NCBI GenBank assembly: GCA_016278485.1
Contig: JADQBT010000008.1
Span: forward strand, 85,371 to 149,370
Direction of reading: 5' to 3'
Source: Halanaerobiales bacterium
GTDB taxonomy: Bacteria; Bacillota; Halanaerobiia; Halanaerobiales; Halanaerobiaceae
DNA length: 64,000 bases
The notes beneath the pieces are model-generated. The model did no database searches, was not told the origin of the DNA, and was given only the letters and a program-made list of their open reading frames with translations. Numbering within the stretch: position 1 is the first letter of the stretch; every line of letters starts with the position of its first letter. This document shows, piece by piece, positions 45,600 to 54,910 of the stretch. A program made the position numbers and the translations under genes.

Positions 45600-45615
45600 A
45601 ACATCTGTAAATGAA

Positions 45616-45634
45616 ATTGAGAATCATTTTCAAT
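45616..45634 (+). promoter_or_regulatory. Fur box
   Basis: ATTGAGAAT-C-ATTTTCAAT is a 19-base near-perfect inverted repeat and contains the 7-1-7 Fur core TGAGAAT-C-ATTTTCA. It starts 17 bases after the -10, so bound Fe-Fur would block transcription of the ferric transporter. Confidence 0.85.
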
Positions 45635-45658
45635 CAAAATCTTAGGAGGAATTAATTT

Positions 45659-46681
45659 ATGAAAAAATTATTAGTTATGATAATGTTAGGTGTAATGGTA
45701 GGTTCTTTTACAGGAGGTATCCTTGCTGCAGGTGAAGTGAATCTGTATACAAATCGTCACTATGATGCAGATCAGAAGATATATGAACAATTTACTGCAA
45801 AAACCGGAATTAAGGTAAATGTGCTTAAAGGAGATTCAGATGAATTAATAGAAAGACTAGCGCGCGAAGGTGAATCAAGTAAAGCTGATCTTTTAATTAC
45901 GGCCGATGCCGGACGACTACATAGAGCTATGGTTAGAGGGTTATTACAGTCTGTAAATAGTGATATTTTGACAAAGAATGTACCTGTTAATTTACGTGAT
46001 CAAGATAATAAGTGGTTTGGACTAACAATGAGAGGTAGGGTTATTGTCTATGCGAAGGACAGAGTAAACCCAGAAGAACTTTCAAGTTACCAGTCGCTTA
46101 CAGATGCGAAATGGCAAGATAAAATATTAGTTAGATCATCAAGTAATATTTATAATCAATCCTTACTTGCCTCACTGATTTCTATTTACGGAGAAGAGTG
46201 GGCAAAAAATTGGGCAGCAGGAATTGTAAAAAATATGGCTCGGCGTCCCAAAGGAAATGACAGAGCACAGGCAACAGCTGTAGCTGCTGGAATTGGCGAC
46301 ATAGCAATTATGAATACTTATTATTTAGGAAAAATGTTAAATTCAGATAATCCGGCAGAAGTAGAAGTTGCAGAAAGTGTAGGTATCTATTTTCCTTCCC
46401 AAGCTGAGGCTGGTACTCATATTAACATAAGCGGTATTGGCCTTAGCAAATATTCACCAAATAAAGCTAATGCAATAAAGTTGATGGAATATCTTTCTTC
46501 TGCTGAAGCGCAGAGTTCATTTGCTAATGCAAACTATGAATATCCAGTAAATCCAGAAGTCGAACCATCTCCATTACTTAAATCATGGGGAGAATTTAAA
46601 ACTCAACAAATAAACCTCACAGAGCTTGGCATCTATAATGAACAAGCGGTAAGGATATTTAATAAAGTGGGTTGGCAATAA
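45659..46681 (+). CDS. Ferric iron ABC transporter substrate-binding protein
   Basis: 340 residues of the FbpA/FutA family. A signal peptide (LLVMIMLGVMVGSF, cut after LAA near 23) precedes VNLYTNRHYDADQKIYEQF, KADLLITADAGRLHRA and MRGRVIVYAKD, which are typical of Fe(III)-binding proteins. C-terminal tyrosines (NTYYLGK, NANYEYPVNP) would be the iron ligands. There is no lipobox cysteine. AGGAGG precedes the ATG. It is repressed by Fur, judging from the box upstream. The permease and ATPase genes follow in the same operon. Confidence 0.93.
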   Translation: MKKLLVMIMLGVMVGSFTGGILAAGEVNLYTNRHYDADQKIYEQFTAKTGIKVNVLKGDSDELIERLAREGESSKADLLITADAGRLHRAMVRGLLQSVNSDILTKNVPVNLRDQDNKWFGLTMRGRVIVYAKDRVNPEELSSYQSLTDAKWQDKILVRSSSNIYNQSLLASLISIYGEEWAKNWAAGIVKNMARRPKGNDRAQATAVAAGIGDIAIMNTYYLGKMLNSDNPAEVEVAESVGIYFPSQAEAGTHINISGIGLSKYSPNKANAIKLMEYLSSAEAQSSFANANYEYPVNPEVEPSPLLKSWGEFKTQQINLTELGIYNEQAVRIFNKVGWQ

Positions 46682-46702
46682 TCCTTGATAAGTTGGTGAA
46701 TA

Positions 46703-48352
46703 ATGCAGTTATCAGATAAGTTAAAAAAACAGTCTATTGGATGGCTATTGATTAGCTCGCTAATTATTATCTTGCTCCTGATTCCGAATATTAATATTTT
46801 GCTTAATTTGTTCACAGACACAAGCGAAAATTGGCAGCATATAAAAAAATATCTGCTAATGGATTATATAAAAAATTCTTTAATATTAATTATCAGTACG
46901 GGCTTACTTACAGCTTTAATCGGGACTTTACTAGCTTGGCTGATAGCTGCTTATGAATTTCCAGGCCGCGCTTTTCTTAGTTGGGCTTTGCTACTTCCCT
47001 TGGCTATTCCTCCCTATATTGGGGCTTATACTTATGCTGGTCTTTTTAGCTACACAGGACCATTTCAGGTATTGCTGAGAAAGCGGTTTGGTTTAGTTGT
47101 TAATCAACAATATTTTGATTTTATGACGATGCGCGGAGCAATCTTTATCTATACTATCTTTTTATTTCCTTATGTCTATCTACTCGCAAAATCATTTTTA
47201 GCTAAACAATCAGCTTCTTTAGTAGAAATATCTTGTTTACTTGGTAAATCAGCTACTTCAATATTTTTTAAAGTTATTTTACCGGTTTCCCGTGGAATAA
47301 TTGTGGCTGGGGCAAGCTTAGTAATGTTAGAAGTATTGAATGATTATGGAGTAGTAAAATATTTTGGGATTCCAACTTTTAGTACAGCAATATTTAAAAC
47401 TTGGTTTGGAATGGGAGATTTAACATCAGCAGTAAGACTTGCAGCCATAGCAATGGGAGTAATTTTTATACTCTTATATTTAGAAAAATTATTACGTGGT
47501 GGAAGGCAATATAGTTACTCTACTAGTCAGATTAGACCCCTAAAAAGGAAGAAATTAACTGGTGGATCAAAGTATTTTGCAACTATGTTTTCGTTTTCTA
47601 TTTTTGGATTAGGATTTATCATTCCAGTTGGACAATTGTTGTATTGGAGTTATTTAAGCGATGGTAGTAAATGGGGAAACTTATTAGAATATTCAACAGG
47701 ATCAATTTTAACTGGTTTACTGGCTGCGACTTTAGTAATAATTGCAGCTATTATAGTTGCAAATACAGTTAGAATCAATTCTGGAATTTTGAGTAATCTA
47801 TTTGCCAGAATTACTATGTTAGGTTATTCAATTCCAGGTGCAGTGATAGCGGTTGGTATCTTAGTATTCTTATTGCAAGTAGATCAATTTATTAGTTGGT
47901 TAATGCAGCCCTTTGCCATAGAAATAAATATGTTTTTAACTACTAGTCTTGTTATGTTATTTTTTGCTTATCTCATTAGATTTTTAGGAATTGGATTTAA
48001 TGCAGTTAACAGTGGCTATCAGAAAATAGGGACTAAATTTTTTGAAGCTTCACGTACTCTTGGTAAAAGTGTAACGGCTACTTTCTTTAAAGTAGATTTG
48101 CCAATGATTAAGCCAGCTGTGCTAAGTGGTTTTTTGCTTGTTTTTATAGAAGTGATGAAAGAGCTTCCACTTACACTTATTTTAAGGCCTTTTAATTTTA
48201 ATACACTTGCAACAAGGGCATTTGAGTATGCTGCTGATGAGATGATTTATCGTGCTGCTGATTTATCTTTAATTTTAATATTTTGTTGTACTATTGCAAT
48301 TTTATTGGTTAACCAGCTACGAAAGGGGCGGGAAGATGCAAGTGAAAATTAA
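46703..48352 (+). CDS. Ferric iron ABC transporter permease (FbpB/FutB-type)
   Basis: 549 residues with about twelve membrane helices in two homologous halves. Each half carries an EAA-type loop (EISCLLGKSATSIFFKVILP and EASRTLGKSVTATFFKVDLP). This fused permease is standard for Fe(III) transporters. It starts 21 bases after the binding-protein gene with a weak site (GGTGAATA), and overlaps the ATPase gene by 17 bases. Confidence 0.93.
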   Translation: MQLSDKLKKQSIGWLLISSLIIILLLIPNINILLNLFTDTSENWQHIKKYLLMDYIKNSLILIISTGLLTALIGTLLAWLIAAYEFPGRAFLSWALLLPLAIPPYIGAYTYAGLFSYTGPFQVLLRKRFGLVVNQQYFDFMTMRGAIFIYTIFLFPYVYLLAKSFLAKQSASLVEISCLLGKSATSIFFKVILPVSRGIIVAGASLVMLEVLNDYGVVKYFGIPTFSTAIFKTWFGMGDLTSAVRLAAIAMGVIFILLYLEKLLRGGRQYSYSTSQIRPLKRKKLTGGSKYFATMFSFSIFGLGFIIPVGQLLYWSYLSDGSKWGNLLEYSTGSILTGLLAATLVIIAAIIVANTVRINSGILSNLFARITMLGYSIPGAVIAVGILVFLLQVDQFISWLMQPFAIEINMFLTTSLVMLFFAYLIRFLGIGFNAVNSGYQKIGTKFFEASRTLGKSVTATFFKVDLPMIKPAVLSGFLLVFIEVMKELPLTLILRPFNFNTLATRAFEYAADEMIYRAADLSLILIFCCTIAILLVNQLRKGREDASEN

Positions 48353-48974
48353 TAATTTATCCTTTAAATATGAAAAAAATGGTGATCAAATATTAAATAA
48401 CTTTCAACTTGAAGTAAATAAGCAAGAGACTATTTGTTTTGTTGGGCCAAGCGGTAGTGGGAAAAGTACAGTACTTAGGTTAATCGCTGGTCTTGAAGTT
48501 CCTCTTAGTGGAGAAATATTTATTGCAGGAAGAACTGTAGTAAATGATCAAGTTTTTATTCCGCCTGAAAAACGCAAAGTAGGTATGGTTTTTCAAGACT
48601 ATGCACTTTTCCCTCATTTAAATGTGGCAGAAAATATAAGCTTTGGGCTTGGAAAAATCAGTAAAATAGATAAAAGTAGAAAAGTTAATGAAATGCTTGA
48701 TTTAATAAATTTAAATGGTTTTGCAAATAGATATCCTCACCAATTAAGTGGAGGACAACAACAACGAATTGCGCTCGCTAGAACACTGGCTCCAAATCCT
48801 CGTCTGTTACTATTAGATGAGCCATTTAGTAATTTAGATGAGAGTTTACGAGATGAAATTAGAAAAGAGCTTAAAAATATTATTAAACAGATTGGCATTA
48901 CTACCATCTTAGTTTCACATGATCAAGCAGACGCAGATTTTATGGCTGATCGAAAAATATTTATTTATTCATAA
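48336..48974 (+). CDS. Ferric iron ABC transporter ATPase (FbpC-type, short)
   Basis: 212 residues. Walker A GPSGSGKST, signature LSGGQQQR, Walker B LLLLDEPFSNLD and H-loop VSHDQAD are all intact. FbpC proteins are usually about 350 residues with a C-terminal regulatory TOBE-type region; this one ends just after the H-loop, so it is the minimal form. The ATG at 48336 has AAAGGGGCGGG upstream; an earlier ATG at 48294 lies inside the permease gene. Confidence 0.92.
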   Translation: MQVKINNLSFKYEKNGDQILNNFQLEVNKQETICFVGPSGSGKSTVLRLIAGLEVPLSGEIFIAGRTVVNDQVFIPPEKRKVGMVFQDYALFPHLNVAENISFGLGKISKIDKSRKVNEMLDLINLNGFANRYPHQLSGGQQQRIALARTLAPNPRLLLLDEPFSNLDESLRDEIRKELKNIIKQIGITTILVSHDQADADFMADRKIFIYS

Positions 48975-49007
48975 TTTATCTATAAAATTCATAATTCCTT
49001 CATAATT
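48968..49007 (+). promoter_or_regulatory. Three direct repeats upstream of the Spy-like gene
   Basis: TTCATAATT occurs at 48968, 48988 and 48999 (spacings 20 and 11). A perfect TATAAT follows at 49014, with no -35 hexamer at the right distance. Repeats spaced by one helical turn beside a promoter lacking a -35 suggest an OmpR-type activator. Confidence 0.6.
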
Positions 49008-49061
49008 GACTCTTATAATGTATTTAGAAAGTAAAAATAAATTTAAAAGGAGTGAAATTAG

Positions 49062-49637
49062 ATGAAAAAGATTATAGTAGGAATGATGGTCTTAGGTTTA
49101 ATAGTTAGTGGTATTAGTGCTCAGACGATGGCTTTTGGTGGACATGGCATGATGGGTGGCGGATTCAGAGGTAATTATTACAACAATCAAGCTCAGCCAG
49201 GTTATAATTATCAGCCAATGGATCTAACAGAAGAACAGGAAGAAGAATTAGCTAAATTAAGAGATGAATATTTTGCTAAAACTGATGAACTAAGAATAGA
49301 ATTGCGTGATATTAATTGGGAGATGAGAGATTTATACGGAGAAGAGGATTCTTCTGAGGAATTTGATCTTTTAGAAGAAAAAATGAATGGTATATATGAT
49401 CAACTAGAAGAAATTCAAGCAGACCATCAGGAAAAAGTTACAGCAATTCTTACAGAAGAACAGTTAGAAGAACTGGAAGAAAATAGTTATGGTCAAAATT
49501 TTAGAGGACCTGGCATGATGGGATATGGTCTAGGCATGATGGGATATGGTCCAGGTCAGATGCATAATTTTATGGGAAATAGATTTAATAGTGGATTTAA
49601 TAGAGGTTTTGGTATGGGTAGAGGGTTTTGTTATTAA
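49062..49637 (+). CDS. Spy/CpxP-like exported glycine- and methionine-rich protein
   Basis: 191 residues. The signal peptide (IIVGMMVLGLIVSG, cut near MAFG, about residue 25) is followed by a Gly/Met/His stretch (GGHGMMGGGF), a charged helical core with the LTxxQ-like motifs MDLTEEQEEEL and ILTEEQLEEL (about 53-150), and a Gly/Met tail (GPGMMGYGLGMMGYG). This is the plan of CpxP/Spy/ZraP-type envelope chaperones or metal-buffering proteins. Methionine and histidine could bind Cu(I) or Ni. AAAGGAG precedes the ATG. Regulation by the three direct repeats upstream is likely. Confidence 0.75.
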   Translation: MKKIIVGMMVLGLIVSGISAQTMAFGGHGMMGGGFRGNYYNNQAQPGYNYQPMDLTEEQEEELAKLRDEYFAKTDELRIELRDINWEMRDLYGEEDSSEEFDLLEEKMNGIYDQLEEIQADHQEKVTAILTEEQLEELEENSYGQNFRGPGMMGYGLGMMGYGPGQMHNFMGNRFNSGFNRGFGMGRGFCY

Positions 49638-49660
49638 AATATAGCAACATAAGATCATTT

Positions 49661-49687
49661 AAACCGCTCTTTTGAGGGCGGTTTTTT
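49661..49687 (+). terminator. Intrinsic terminator
   Basis: AAACCGCTCT / AGGGCGGTTT (one G-U) with loop TTTG and a U tail. Confidence 0.87.
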
Positions 49688-49747
49688 GCATTTTAGAGTA
49701 AAATTAGTTAAGATTAATACACTACATAAAATATGAGGTGATTAATT

Positions 49748-50557
49748 ATGGATAGAGAAGAATTTAAAATAGGTTTTGATTTACCTGTAGATAGATTGCA
49801 TCAAGCAATAGGGGAGAGACATTCAAGGAGAAAATATAGAGAAAAGTCTGTTGAAAACAAAAAAGCTGAAAAATTAAGTGAATTAACTGGAAAGATAAAT
49901 TCAAATATCAAGAGTGTTCGTATCGAGTTTTTTAATCAAAAAAATGAAAATATCTTTAAAGGAATAATTGGTGCATATGGGAAAATAAGTGGAGCCCCAG
50001 CTTATGCAGTTTTTATCGGTGACCATGATGATGAGCATGTTAATGAAAAGTTAGGTTATGCTGGGGAATTGTTTATATTAGAAGCAACAGCACTAGGTCT
50101 AAATACTTGTTGGGTTTCCGGTATGTTTAATCCAACTACTGCTGCTGGAGAGGTTGAATTATCATCCTCAGAAAAAATTATGGCCGTTACTCCGATTGGA
50201 TATGCTGAAGAAACAAAAGCAATAAGTGAGAAGTTAATGTCTGCTTTCGCTGGTAGTCATAAAAGAAAGTATTTAGAACAAATATGTATTGACCATGTTA
50301 ATCAAAAATGGCCAGTTACTATTAAGAGTGGCTTAAATGCAGCAAGATTAGCACCTTCAGCTGTAAATCGACAGCCCTGGAGATTTAAAATAAAAGAAGG
50401 TTCGCTAGCAATTCTGACAGTTAAAGCAAAACCAGCTTGGCGTTTAGATTGTGGTATAGCCATGGCCCATCTTGAATTAGGTTGTAGAAAAGAAGGACAA
50501 GCCGGGCATTGGGTGCTATTAGAAGGGCATGAAGTTGCAGCATATGTTTTTGAGTAA
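49748..50557 (+). CDS. Putative nitroreductase (TM1586-type)
   Basis: 269 residues. An early Arg-rich RHSRRKYREK for FMN phosphate binding, GYAGELFILEATALGLNTCWVSG and a second half (RLAPSAVNRQPWRFKI, CGIAMAHLELG) show an internally duplicated nitroreductase fold, as in the TM1586 group of putative nitroreductases in which one chain mimics the usual dimer. The likely activity is NAD(P)H-dependent FMN reduction of an unknown acceptor. GAGGTG precedes the ATG. It is a single gene between terminator and chemoreceptor. Confidence 0.85.
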   Translation: MDREEFKIGFDLPVDRLHQAIGERHSRRKYREKSVENKKAEKLSELTGKINSNIKSVRIEFFNQKNENIFKGIIGAYGKISGAPAYAVFIGDHDDEHVNEKLGYAGELFILEATALGLNTCWVSGMFNPTTAAGEVELSSSEKIMAVTPIGYAEETKAISEKLMSAFAGSHKRKYLEQICIDHVNQKWPVTIKSGLNAARLAPSAVNRQPWRFKIKEGSLAILTVKAKPAWRLDCGIAMAHLELGCRKEGQAGHWVLLEGHEVAAYVFE

Positions 50558-50694
50558 ATGGCTAATTAAATAAATGGGGATAATTTTTAAATTAGGGCAG
50601 GAAAATGTAATATCATATCGAAAGTGTACTATTATATCGATATTATAATAGACTGGAAAAATGTAATTAAAAATAAATTAGAAGGGGTGTATAA

Positions 50695-52659
50695 ATGAAT
50701 ATAGCTAAAAACTTTAAAACTAAATTAATTTTATTAATGGTTTCTTTAATGATAGTACCATTAATAATTTACGGTGTTATTTCAATTTATGAAGAAAAAA
50801 ATCTTATTAATGATAGTGTTTATAATAATAATATGCAATTAGCAAAAGGTCTTGCAAGTGAAATAAATGCAATTATTACTAATTCTGAAATAACTATTAA
50901 TTCAATGACTCAAGTTAAAGGGATTAAGAATATGAATCCAGAAGCAATGGCGGGAGTATTAGATGCAGTAACTAATGAAAATCCTTATATTGCAAACATA
51001 TATGTAATGGATCATTCCGGAATGCAGATTTACAAAAGCACGGGTAGTCTTGGTACTAGAGCAGATAGGGATTATTTTCAAAAAGCGATTAAAGGAGAAA
51101 GAAATTTTTCAAATGTGTTAATCTCTGGTAGTCGTAATGTACCAATTGTTGTTTATGCTAGTCCCATTAAAAATAATGGCGATATTGTTGGGGTTATTGG
51201 CGCTAGTATAGATTTAGAAGAATTGAGTGCAATTGCATCTTCCTATAAGCCTGGTAATACTGGCTATGGATTCATAGTCGAGAATTCAGGAAAAGTAATA
51301 GGCCATCCAGATAAAGAAATGGTAAGTAATATGACTGATCTATCACATTTAGATCCTGTAAAAAAGGTAATAAAGGGAGTAGAAGGTCAGGGTGAATACA
51401 CATATGAAGGAGAAGAAAAATTAGCATCTTATATTCCGGTTGAAAAAACTGGTTGGGGTGTGATTATACAACTTACATCAGCCGAAGCGTTTCAAATTCT
51501 AGATGAAACAATCAGGGGAGCAGCTATCATTTTAATTATTACAATCCTTATCGGTATTGTAATTGCATATTTTATAGGAAACTATATTACTAAACCTATA
51601 ATTGCAGCAGCTGATTTCAGCCAGGAGATTGCAGATGGAAATCTAACAATTAACGAGCTGGATATACAATCAGAAGATGAGATTGGCAATCTTTCCAAGG
51701 CATTAAATAACATGTTAGCTAACTTAAGGAAAATGATAGGACAGGTTGTTAACATATCTGATCAAGTTGCCGCTTCAAGTGAAGAGTTATCAGCTTCTGG
51801 TGAGCAGGTTGGTGAAGTAGCAGAGCAGGTTGGTACTTCTATACAAGGCATTGCTGCAGGGGCAGAAGAACAATCAGCTCAAGTTGAAGAAACTGATCTA
51901 AACGTTAATAATTTAAGTGACGGTATTAAAAGAGTTGATGAAAGTACAAATGAGTTAACATCCAGTGCAGCTAGCTTAACTGAAAAAATTGATCAAGGCA
52001 CTACATCTGTCAATGATTCAATAAATAACATTAATAATATGAAAAATAATACCTTGGAAGTTTCAAAGACTATTAATTCCCTAGGAGAATTATCAGAAGA
52101 AATTGGCCAAATAGTTGAATTGATAAGTGGGATAGCTGGTCAGACTAATTTACTTGCTTTAAATGCTGCAATAGAGGCGGCCAGAGCAGGAGAAGCAGGG
52201 CGTGGTTTTAGTGTAGTAGCAGATGAGATAAGGGAATTAGCAGAAGAATCAGCTAGTGCAACAGACAAAATTGCTAATCTTATCAAAAAAATTCAATCAG
52301 GTTCATCTGAAGCTGTTGATAAAATGAGTAATAATGTTGAAATGGTGGCTAAAAGTGTGAAATCTATCAGTAGTACTGGTAATATTTTTGAATCAATTGA
52401 AGAACATACTTTAAACTTAAAAAAACAGCTACAAAGTATTTCTGAAAATGTAACAGAGATGAACGGTTATAGTAATAAAGTAGAAGATTCAGTAGAAAGC
52501 ATAAATAAAGTTAGCCAGGAATTTGCTAGTAGTTCTGAAGAAGTTGCCGCTTCTAGTCAAGAACAGATGGCAGCTACTCAAGAAATTGTTTCTTCTGCTA
52601 GACAACTGGCCGATATGGCGCAAGAACTTTCTCAAACAGTAGACCAATTTAAAATATAA
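50695..52659 (+). CDS. Methyl-accepting chemotaxis protein with dCache sensor
   Basis: 654 residues. Helix 1 lies at about 9-29, a dCache sensor at about 35-275 ([41 protein letters not shown]), helix 2 at about 277-300, then HAMP and a signalling domain with intact [27 protein letters not shown] precedes the ATG. The HD-GYP gene follows after 33 bases without a terminator, so the chemoreceptor and a c-di-GMP phosphodiesterase are probably co-transcribed, which may couple chemotaxis to c-di-GMP turnover. The 137-base upstream gap contains the direct repeat TAT(C/T)ATATCGA at 50611 and 50630. Confidence 0.9.
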   Translation: MNIAKNFKTKLILLMVSLMIVPLIIYGVISIYEEKNLINDSVYNNNMQLAKGLASEINAIITNSEITINSMTQVKGIKNMNPEAMAGVLDAVTNENPYIANIYVMDHSGMQIYKSTGSLGTRADRDYFQKAIKGERNFSNVLISGSRNVPIVVYASPIKNNGDIVGVIGASIDLEELSAIASSYKPGNTGYGFIVENSGKVIGHPDKEMVSNMTDLSHLDPVKKVIKGVEGQGEYTYEGEEKLASYIPVEKTGWGVIIQLTSAEAFQILDETIRGAAIILIITILIGIVIAYFIGNYITKPIIAAADFSQEIADGNLTINELDIQSEDEIGNLSKALNNMLANLRKMIGQVVNISDQVAASSEELSASGEQVGEVAEQVGTSIQGIAAGAEEQSAQVEETDLNVNNLSDGIKRVDESTNELTSSAASLTEKIDQGTTSVNDSINNINNMKNNTLEVSKTINSLGELSEEIGQIVELISGIAGQTNLLALNAAIEAARAGEAGRGFSVVADEIRELAEESASATDKIANLIKKIQSGSSEAVDKMSNNVEMVAKSVKSISSTGNIFESIEEHTLNLKKQLQSISENVTEMNGYSNKVEDSVESINKVSQEFASSSEEVAASSQEQMAATQEIVSSARQLADMAQELSQTVDQFKI

Positions 52660-52692
52660 GAAAGAAATAGTTTCTGAAGGAATGGTATTAAT

Positions 52693-53952
52693 ATGAAACA
52701 AGTTTCTATGATTAATTTGTTAAAATCATTATCAGGCGTAATGGATCTTGTTAGTAATTCTGTCGTTAGTCATCATAAAAAAGTCGCCTATATTGCCTAT
52801 AAAATTGCTAAGGAAATGAAGATAAACTCTAATCAGCTTAAGAATTTGGTCATGGCTTCATTAATACATGATATAGGTGTCTTTTATTTAAATATTGATT
52901 TAGATAAAAAAAGCTTTGATGAAAGAGAAAACATGCATGCATTGGTGGGATACTATCTGCTTAATGAAAATAATACGCTTAATAAAATTTCAAATATCAT
53001 TAGAGATCACCATCATGATTGGGAAAAAATTCAATCTGATGATATTTCTGTAGCCACTAATATATTACATGTAGCTGATCAGATTGCTTTTTTAACAGAA
53101 GAATATGATATGTATAATGATAACAATAAAATTTGCAAGATTGTTTCAAAAGAGAGTGGTAAAGATTATTGCCCTGATGCTTTATTAGCATTTAATAAAT
53201 TAGCAGCACAGGAATATTTTTGTCTAGATATTGAATCTCCCACCGCGATAGAAAGAAAGTTAGATAAGATAATGAAGATTTTTGCAGAAAATATTACTGG
53301 TGCCAGTTTATTAGATATTAGTAAAATAATAAGCTATATTGTTGATTTTCGGAGTCCTTTTACAACCACACATTCAATTGGTATTGCCAAGGTAGCAAAA
53401 GAACTAATTAAGTTGATGAAGTATTCATTAGAAGATCAATTAACAATGGAAATAGCTGGTTATTTACATGATGTTGGTAAATTAATTGTACCACCACGTA
53501 TATTGAATAAAAATGGTCCCTTAAATAAAGCAGAGTGGAAGAAGATGCGAACACATACCTATTATACTTATCAAGTGTTGGAACCTATCAATGAATTACC
53601 GCATTTAAAAGAATGGGCGGGATTCCATCATGAAACTCTGGATGGGCAAGGTTACCCCTTCCATTTAAAAGGGGAAAAATTATCTCCTGGAGCAAGGGTA
53701 ATGGCTGTTGCAGATATTTTCACTGCTGTAACGGAAGATAGACCATATCGTAAAGGAATGAATAAATCCCAGGTAATAAAAGTTTTAAATGATTTAGCTG
53801 AAAATAATCAGCTTGATAAAGATATTGTAAACTTGTTACTTGATAATTACCATTCTATCAATAGCATTAGGGAGGGCATACAAGTAAAGGCACAGGCCCA
53901 TTTTTTAAATTTCAGAAATAAGATAGATAGAAAGGTAGAGCTATATAGATAA
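52693..53952 (+). CDS. HD / HD-GYP domain protein, probable c-di-GMP phosphodiesterase
   Basis: 419 residues with the same plan as the gene at 355-1530: an N-terminal HD domain (SHHKKVAYIAYKIAKEM, LIHDIG, RDHHHDW) and a C-terminal HD-GYP (YLHDVGKLIVP, FHHETLDGQGYPF, VTEDRPYRKGM). Here the N-terminal HD has HD and HH pairs, so it could also bind metal. In the GYP domain the motif reads GQGYP, with GYP kept. GAAGGAATG precedes the ATG. It follows a chemoreceptor by 33 bases. Confidence 0.87.
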   Translation: MKQVSMINLLKSLSGVMDLVSNSVVSHHKKVAYIAYKIAKEMKINSNQLKNLVMASLIHDIGVFYLNIDLDKKSFDERENMHALVGYYLLNENNTLNKISNIIRDHHHDWEKIQSDDISVATNILHVADQIAFLTEEYDMYNDNNKICKIVSKESGKDYCPDALLAFNKLAAQEYFCLDIESPTAIERKLDKIMKIFAENITGASLLDISKIISYIVDFRSPFTTTHSIGIAKVAKELIKLMKYSLEDQLTMEIAGYLHDVGKLIVPPRILNKNGPLNKAEWKKMRTHTYYTYQVLEPINELPHLKEWAGFHHETLDGQGYPFHLKGEKLSPGARVMAVADIFTAVTEDRPYRKGMNKSQVIKVLNDLAENNQLDKDIVNLLLDNYHSINSIREGIQVKAQAHFLNFRNKIDRKVELYR

Positions 53953-53986
53953 TAAATAATTAAAATAAAAACTTGGAGGGGTATTA

Positions 53987-54562
53987 ATGAAAAAGTTAAA
54001 AGGTACGAAAACGGAAGCTAACTTATTAAAGTCATTTGCGGGAGAATCTCAGGCTAGGAATAGATATACATATTTTGCTTCGAAAGCTAATAAAGAAGGA
54101 TATAAGCAGATAGAAGGAATATTTTTAGAGACTGCTCGGAATGAAAAAGAACATGCCGAACGTTTTTTTAAATTTTTAAAAGGTGGTAGCTGTGAAATTA
54201 CTGCAGCTTATCCGGCCGGAATCATAGGTACAACCGAAGAAAATTTGGAGGCTGCAGCTGAGGGAGAAAATGAAGAACATACTGAGTTATATCCAGAGTT
54301 TGCTGCAGTTGCAGAAGAAGAGGGTTTTAAAGATGTAGCTGTCACTTTTAGAAAGATAGCAGAAGTTGAAGCTGAACATGAAAAAAGATATTTAAAACTT
54401 TTAAGTAATTTAAGAGAAGGAAAAGTTTTTAAACGAGAAGAAGTAGTACGTTGGAAATGTGATAATTGCGGTTATGTACATGAAGGGAAAGAAGCTCCTC
54501 AGAAATGTCCCGCTTGTTTGCATGCACAAAAATACTTCGAATTAAAAGAATCTAATTATTAA
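53987..54562 (+). CDS. rbr: Rubrerythrin
   Basis: 191 residues. A four-helix diiron domain (about 1-145) has the ligands in ESQARNRY, EHAERF-type and EVEAEHEKRY helices plus ENEEHTELYPEF. A C-terminal rubredoxin-like domain has two CxxC pairs (CDNCGY, CPACL). It reduces hydrogen peroxide with electrons from NADH via rubredoxin or ferredoxin and protects anaerobes from oxygen. GGAGGGG precedes the ATG. No terminator separates it from the HD-GYP gene, so read-through is possible; no PerR-like box is visible in the short gap. Confidence 0.95.
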   Translation: MKKLKGTKTEANLLKSFAGESQARNRYTYFASKANKEGYKQIEGIFLETARNEKEHAERFFKFLKGGSCEITAAYPAGIIGTTEENLEAAAEGENEEHTELYPEFAAVAEEEGFKDVAVTFRKIAEVEAEHEKRYLKLLSNLREGKVFKREEVVRWKCDNCGYVHEGKEAPQKCPACLHAQKYFELKESNY

Positions 54563-54596
54563 ATATAAATAGCTCTTATTACCAATTATAGAATCC

Positions 54597-54625
54597 TTGA
54601 CTTTTGCTATGTTAATTGCTAAAAT
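54597..54625 (+). promoter_or_regulatory. Promoter upstream of a possible leader RNA
   Basis: TTGACT and TAAAAT separated by 17 bases. Predicted transcription start near 54632, about 280 bases before rsgA. Confidence 0.6.
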
Positions 54626-54631
54626 AGAGTT

Positions 54632-54884
54632 GGTTTATGAAATTATTTCTGATGAAAGTGTGAGTTCTTATGATTGTAGGTTTATTGATCAAATAATAAA
54701 TTGGATATCTGTTTTGGCTTCTCAAGTTACATAGGGAGAAGTGCGTCCATTTTTACGCAGCAGATGAAATTGATTAATAAACCCGCAACTAAGACTAAAA
54801 TATAAATTTAGTAGATGACTTGATTAAATCAGGGTAGGCTACTTTATTTTGCTGCAGGACTATTGGTCTGCAGTTTTTTCTTTT
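54632..54884 (+). ncRNA. Possible leader or small RNA ending in an intrinsic terminator, upstream of rsgA
   Basis: The 348-base gap between rbr and rsgA begins with a promoter and ends with a terminator 26 bases before the rsgA start, which defines a transcript of about 250 bases. Internal pairing such as TGCGT/ACGCA around 54743-54765 is visible, but I recognise no known riboswitch, T-box or 6S signature. A 41-codon frame (54609-54734) runs through part of it but has no ribosome site and overlaps the -10. It could be an attenuator for rsgA or an independent small RNA. Confidence 0.4.
54852..54884 (+). terminator. Intrinsic terminator just upstream of rsgA
   Basis: CTGCAGGAC and GTCTGCAG form a stem with a one-base bulge and loop TATTG, then TTTTTT. 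Confidence 0.8.
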
Positions 54885-54910
54885 CACACATATAATTGGA
54901 GGTAAAAAAA

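Noticed and set aside
54609..54734. 41-codon plus-strand frame in the gap before rsgA
   Set aside because: It has no ribosome site, its ATG overlaps the predicted -10 region, and the product has no features; it is kept only as part of the possible leader.
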